Source: Homoserinibacter sp. GY 40078 (lineage in GTDB: Bacteria; Actinomycetota; Actinomycetes; Actinomycetales; Microbacteriaceae). Taken from it: 64,000 nt of DNA. Numbering within the stretch: the first letter of the stretch is position 1; each line of letters starts with the position of its first letter. Both the position numbers and the translations under genes were made by a program. Positions 61,042 through 64,000 of the stretch are shown here, in pieces. The stretch is from contig NZ_VRTZ01000001.1 in assembly GCF_008017545.1 (NCBI RefSeq), positions 1,326,295 through 1,390,294 of the forward strand. Reading direction: 5' to 3'. The notes beneath the pieces are model-generated. The model was not told where the DNA came from. It worked only from the letters and a program-made list of their open reading frames with translations, and ran no database searches.

Positions 61042-61832
61042 GATTCGGCCTTTCCGACGCGGATGCGGCCCGCGAGTCCGATGACGATGAGCAGCACGAA
61101 GGCGAACGCGAGCGCGAGCAGGGTGAACACGGCGGCCGCGTATCCGTCGGTGTTCTTCACGACGACGAGCGCGGTCTGGAACACCTGACGGTTCAGCAGC
61201 GACGCGATCGTGAACTCGCCGAGCACGACGGCCACCGAGATGAGCGATGCTGCGAGCAGCCCGGGGCGCAGGTTGGGTGCGATCACGCGCACGACGACGG
61301 CACCCCATCCGGCGCCGAGCGAGCGGGCGGCCTCACTCAGGGTGCGGATGTCGACCGCGTCGATCGAGGCCTGGATCGCCCGGTAGGCGAACGGCAGCAC
61401 GGTGATGCCGTACGCGAAGGCGAGCGTCCAGGCGCCGGTGCCGAGCATCCGCCCGATCTCGCGGTAGATGGGGGCGAGTCCGACGACGAGCACGATCGCG
61501 GGGATCGAGATCGGCAGCAGCACGAGGAACTCGAACCCGGGCCGCAGCCGCGGGAACCGCAGGTGCACGAGGATCATGGTCGGGGCGAGCAGGAACAGCA
61601 CGATCGCGACGGTCACGACCGCGAGCACCAAGGAGTTGCCGAGCCCGACCCAGATCGGCGCATAGGCGGATGCCTTCTCCGGGTCGGCGAGAGCGGCCCA
61701 GTGCACGAGCGAGAAGCCGTCGCCGTCGCGCAGCGTGTAGAGGAACGTCGACAGCATCGGGATCACGAAGAACGCACCCACGAGGATGCCGATGACGAGG
61801 CGCGTGGCGCGCGATGGAGCGAGGCGGTTCAT
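61038..61832 (-). CDS. ABC transporter permease 2 of the importer
   Basis: A 264-residue permease with six helices. The EAA loop appears as LSEAARSLGAGWGAVVVRVI. The start is ATG at 61832, overlapping the upstream permease gene by 4 bp (ATGA). With the first permease it forms the channel for the binding protein encoded at the head of the operon. A large hydrophilic segment between helices 1 and 2 (DGDGFSLVHWAALADPEKA) is exposed outside. Confidence 0.9.
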   Translation of the reverse strand: MNRLAPSRATRLVIGILVGAFFVIPMLSTFLYTLRDGDGFSLVHWAALADPEKASAYAPIWVGLGNSLVLAVVTVAIVLFLLAPTMILVHLRFPRLRPGFEFLVLLPISIPAIVLVVGLAPIYREIGRMLGTGAWTLAFAYGITVLPFAYRAIQASIDAVDIRTLSEAARSLGAGWGAVVVRVIAPNLRPGLLAASLISVAVVLGEFTIASLLNRQVFQTALVVVKNTDGYAAAVFTLLALAFAFVLLIVIGLAGRIRVGKAES

Positions 61833-62737
61833 CCCTGCCACCTCGCGGCTCGGCGCTGGATGAGCGAGTACAGCCCCATGACCACTCCGACGACGACGAT
61901 CATGCCGAGCGCGAGCGCTCCGGCGAGGTTCTCGCGCCCGAGCACCGTCTCGCTCGTGAGCGCGGTGCGGATCTGCAGCGGCACGATCTGCGACCCCTGG
62001 CTCGCGAGCGCGGCGGCGGTCGCGTACGAGGAGAACGCGTTCGCGAACAGCAGCAGCGTGCACGCGAGGAACGCGGGGGAGAGCACCGGAACTCCGATGC
62101 GCATCCAGAAGGAGGCCGATGTGCCGCCGAGGGTGAGGTTCGCCTCGGCCCACTGCGGTTTCAGCGCGCTGAGGGCCGGCATGAAGGTGATCACCATCAG
62201 CGGGATCTGGAAGAACACGTACGGGAGGATCAGACCGGGCAGCTCGTAGATCCAGGGGCCGGAGGCGAAGATGTCGATCCCCGCGCCGAGCAGCAGCTGG
62301 GTGACGACGCCCTGCAGTCCGATCGTCGCGATGAACGCAAAGGCGAGCATGACCCCGCCGAACTGGGCGAAGACGCCCGCGGCGGCGTCGACCGCGGTAC
62401 GGACGGCGCCGGTCTCGCGCATCCCGAGGAGGGCGTAGCAGACGAGGGCGCCGACCACCGCTCCGATGATCGCGGTGAGCGCCGACAGCCAGGCGGAGTT
62501 CGCGAAGGTCGTGAGGATCACGGGGTCGCCGAGCGCGGCGATGTTGTCGAGTGTGAACGTGCCGCTCTTGTCGAAGAGTCCGGAGGCGAGCGCCAGCACC
62601 GTCGGCAGGGCGAGGAAGAGCAGCAGGTAGGCGGCGAACGGCACGAGGCCGATCGCCGCGGGGATACGGGGCGCACCCCGGCGGAGCGGAGCGTCGAGCT
62701 CCGCCCCGCCGAGGGTGTGCGAGGTGGGCGAGGTCAC
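61829..62737 (-). CDS. ABC transporter permease 1 of the importer
   Basis: A 302-residue permease. A hydrophilic N-terminus (about 1-28) is followed by helix 1 (LVPFAAYLLLFLALPTVLALA in part). The EAA-like loop is LKPQWAEANLTLGGTSASFW. GTG at 62737 is the start; it overlaps the stop of the binding-protein gene by 4 bp (GTGA). This gives continuous translational coupling binding protein-permease-permease-ATPase, seen for polyamine and ferric iron importers. Confidence 0.9.
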   Translation of the reverse strand: MTSPTSHTLGGAELDAPLRRGAPRIPAAIGLVPFAAYLLLFLALPTVLALASGLFDKSGTFTLDNIAALGDPVILTTFANSAWLSALTAIIGAVVGALVCYALLGMRETGAVRTAVDAAAGVFAQFGGVMLAFAFIATIGLQGVVTQLLLGAGIDIFASGPWIYELPGLILPYVFFQIPLMVITFMPALSALKPQWAEANLTLGGTSASFWMRIGVPVLSPAFLACTLLLFANAFSSYATAAALASQGSQIVPLQIRTALTSETVLGRENLAGALALGMIVVVGVVMGLYSLIQRRAARWQG

Positions 62738-63867
62738 TGGACCGCGGCCGCCCACTTCTCGCCGAGCAGGGTGCCGGCGTCGGTCGACTGCGCCTCGGTC
62801 GGCACGACCACCGTCTCGGGCGCCTCGGGCAGCAGGGCCGCGGCATCCGCGTCGATGGTGCCGGCGTCGATCATCGCCTCCATGCGCGCGGGGCGTGCGC
62901 CGCCCTGCAGCCAGAGGTTCTGCGCCTCGTCGCTGTACAGGAACTCCTGCCACAGGCGCGCGGCGGCCGGGTGCGGAGCGTCGACGTTGATGGCCTGGTT
63001 GTAGTACGCCGCGTAGCCCGTTCCCGGGAGGATGCGGATCTTCCAGTCCGCGTTGTCGGCGACGTGCGCTGCGTTGAGGTAGTCCCAGTCGAAGACGACG
63101 GGGGTCTCACCGCTCGCGACGGTCGCGCTCGTCACGTCGACCTTCAGCATGTTGCCGGCCTTGTTCAGCTCGCTGAAGAAGTCGATGCCGGGAGTGAAGT
63201 CGTCGAGCGTTCCGCCCGACTGCACCGTCGCGAGGCCGACGGCGGCGAAGGCCGCACCCGCCTGCGTGGGGTCGCCGTTGATCGCGACAGCTGCCTTGTA
63301 GTCGGAACCGAGGAGCGCGTCGAGGTCGGCCGGCTCGGCGTACTTCGAGGAGTCGTAGCCGATCGACATGTACCCGCCGTAGTCACCCACGAACAGACCC
63401 GTGGACTCCTTGAGTGCATCCGGGATGTCACCCCACGTCGCCACCTGGTAGGGCGCGAACTGGTCGGTGTTCTGGAGGGCCACGGTCAGTCCGATGTCGA
63501 AGACGTCGGGCGCGGTGTCGAGCCCCGCGTTGGTCTGCGCGGCCTGGATCTCCTCGGCGCTCGAGATGTCGGGGGAGGCCTCGTTGACGGTGATCTCGGG
63601 GTACTTGGCCTTGAACGCCTCGATGATCGCGCCGTAGTTCGCCCAGTCGTGCGGGAGCGCGATGACGTTGAGTGCGCCCTCCGCCTTCGCGGCGGTCTCG
63701 AGGTCGGCGAGCGTGCCGAAGTCGGTGAGGCTCGTCGCGGTGGCCGCGACGTCGTCCGAATCGGATCCGGTGGTGGAGTCGCCCGCGCAGCCGGCGAGCA
63801 CGACGGCCGCCGCAGCGAGCACGGCGACACCCGCGATGCGGTGACGGATGGGGAGAAGGGTGGTCAT
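62734..63867 (-). CDS. ABC importer substrate-binding lipoprotein
   Basis: A 377-residue extracellular binding protein. The lipoprotein signal has lipobox LAGC with Cys at about residue 27, followed by a Ser/Asp-rich linker. The mature part begins LNVIALPHDWANYGAIIEAF, as in polyamine, thiamine, ferric or phosphonate binding proteins. Asp/Tyr residues (FDWDYLNAAH, GTGYAAYYNQ) may line the ligand site. It heads a four-gene operon. The ligand cannot be named from the sequence. Confidence 0.9.
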   Translation of the reverse strand: MTTLLPIRHRIAGVAVLAAAAVVLAGCAGDSTTGSDSDDVAATATSLTDFGTLADLETAAKAEGALNVIALPHDWANYGAIIEAFKAKYPEITVNEASPDISSAEEIQAAQTNAGLDTAPDVFDIGLTVALQNTDQFAPYQVATWGDIPDALKESTGLFVGDYGGYMSIGYDSSKYAEPADLDALLGSDYKAAVAINGDPTQAGAAFAAVGLATVQSGGTLDDFTPGIDFFSELNKAGNMLKVDVTSATVASGETPVVFDWDYLNAAHVADNADWKIRILPGTGYAAYYNQAINVDAPHPAAARLWQEFLYSDEAQNLWLQGGARPARMEAMIDAGTIDADAAALLPEAPETVVVPTEAQSTDAGTLLGEKWAAAVQ

Positions 63868-64000
63868 GGGGATGCTGTCCTCTCGGTGATGACGCGCCGG
63901 GGCGCGATGGGCCGACGGTATGCACGCGCGGTGTCCATCAGGTCGGCTCCCGGTGAACGGAACGTGCTGCCTCGGTAACGAGGTGGGAGCGCTACCACGC
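63868..64000. other. Upstream region of the importer operon at the window edge
   Basis: These 133 bp hold no open frame or hairpin I can support. A GAGAGG stands next to the ATG at 63867 on the minus strand. The promoter is probably here, but no clear -10 or operator was recognised. Confidence 0.4.

Overview
The window looks like a chromosomal segment of a high-G+C actinobacterium, most probably a Microbacteriaceae member. The evidence is the high G+C, many GTG starts, actinobacterial gene order (eno followed by a septum-formation initiator and DUF501; rplY-pth-mfd; glmU close to prs), a DUF222/HNH gene, and the very frequent word GCATCC/GGATGC. Genus and species cannot be named from the sequence alone. 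Housekeeping genes dominate, with catabolic and transport loci between them. There is no prophage, CRISPR array, rRNA operon or recognisable insertion sequence.

Layout. 1-4.8 kb: a MarR regulator, tRNA-Gln, an unrecognised protein of lower G+C, a small membrane protein, and an MFS exporter divergent from its probable TetR repressor, with three operator-like repeats between them. 4.8-13.3 kb: a glycan locus with a GH2 glycosidase, two sugar ABC permeases, a lipoprotein binding protein, a LacI regulator, and a secreted BNR-repeat glycosidase with two ricin-type lectin domains. The same 15-bp LacI-type operator precedes both the transporter operon and the secreted enzyme. 13.3-20.7 kb: glmU, an HNH endonuclease, prs, a small membrane protein, an APC permease, and a CoA transferase with unusual domain order, followed by a tandem hairpin repeat. 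20.7-30.5 kb: a gluconate/idonate-type locus with 6-phosphogluconate dehydrogenase, KDPG aldolase, an FGGY kinase, two 2-hydroxyacid dehydrogenases, a FadR-type GntR regulator, a GntP permease, an SDR and a zinc dehydrogenase. 30.6-36.3 kb: rplY, pth (apparently CTG-initiated), mfd and a gamma-carbonic-anhydrase-like protein.

36.2-43 kb: a CPBP protease, an MFS exporter, mazG, a CGNR regulator, an EamA transporter and an ABC exporter pair. 43-49.5 kb: hisS, eno, an FtsB/DivIC-like protein, DUF501, a membrane-anchored subtilase and type II NADH dehydrogenase. 49.5-50.4 kb: three long perfect or near-perfect palindromes around a small membrane protein and a short tRNA with anticodon UAA. 50.4-55 kb: a translationally coupled operon of TetR, MFS, a PLP-dependent alanine-racemase-fold enzyme and an aldonolactone oxidase. 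55-57.1 kb: a tetR-ABC exporter operon with a 28-bp palindrome at its internal junction. 57.1-64 kb: lemA-htpX, a YcaQ-like DNA glycosylase, and a four-gene ABC importer with 4-bp overlaps throughout.

Two patterns cut across the window. Many genes start exactly 6 or 7 nt after a TANNNT-like box, which suggests leaderless mRNAs. The hexamer GGATGC/GCATCC is several-fold more common than base composition predicts, in all three reading frames and in spacers.
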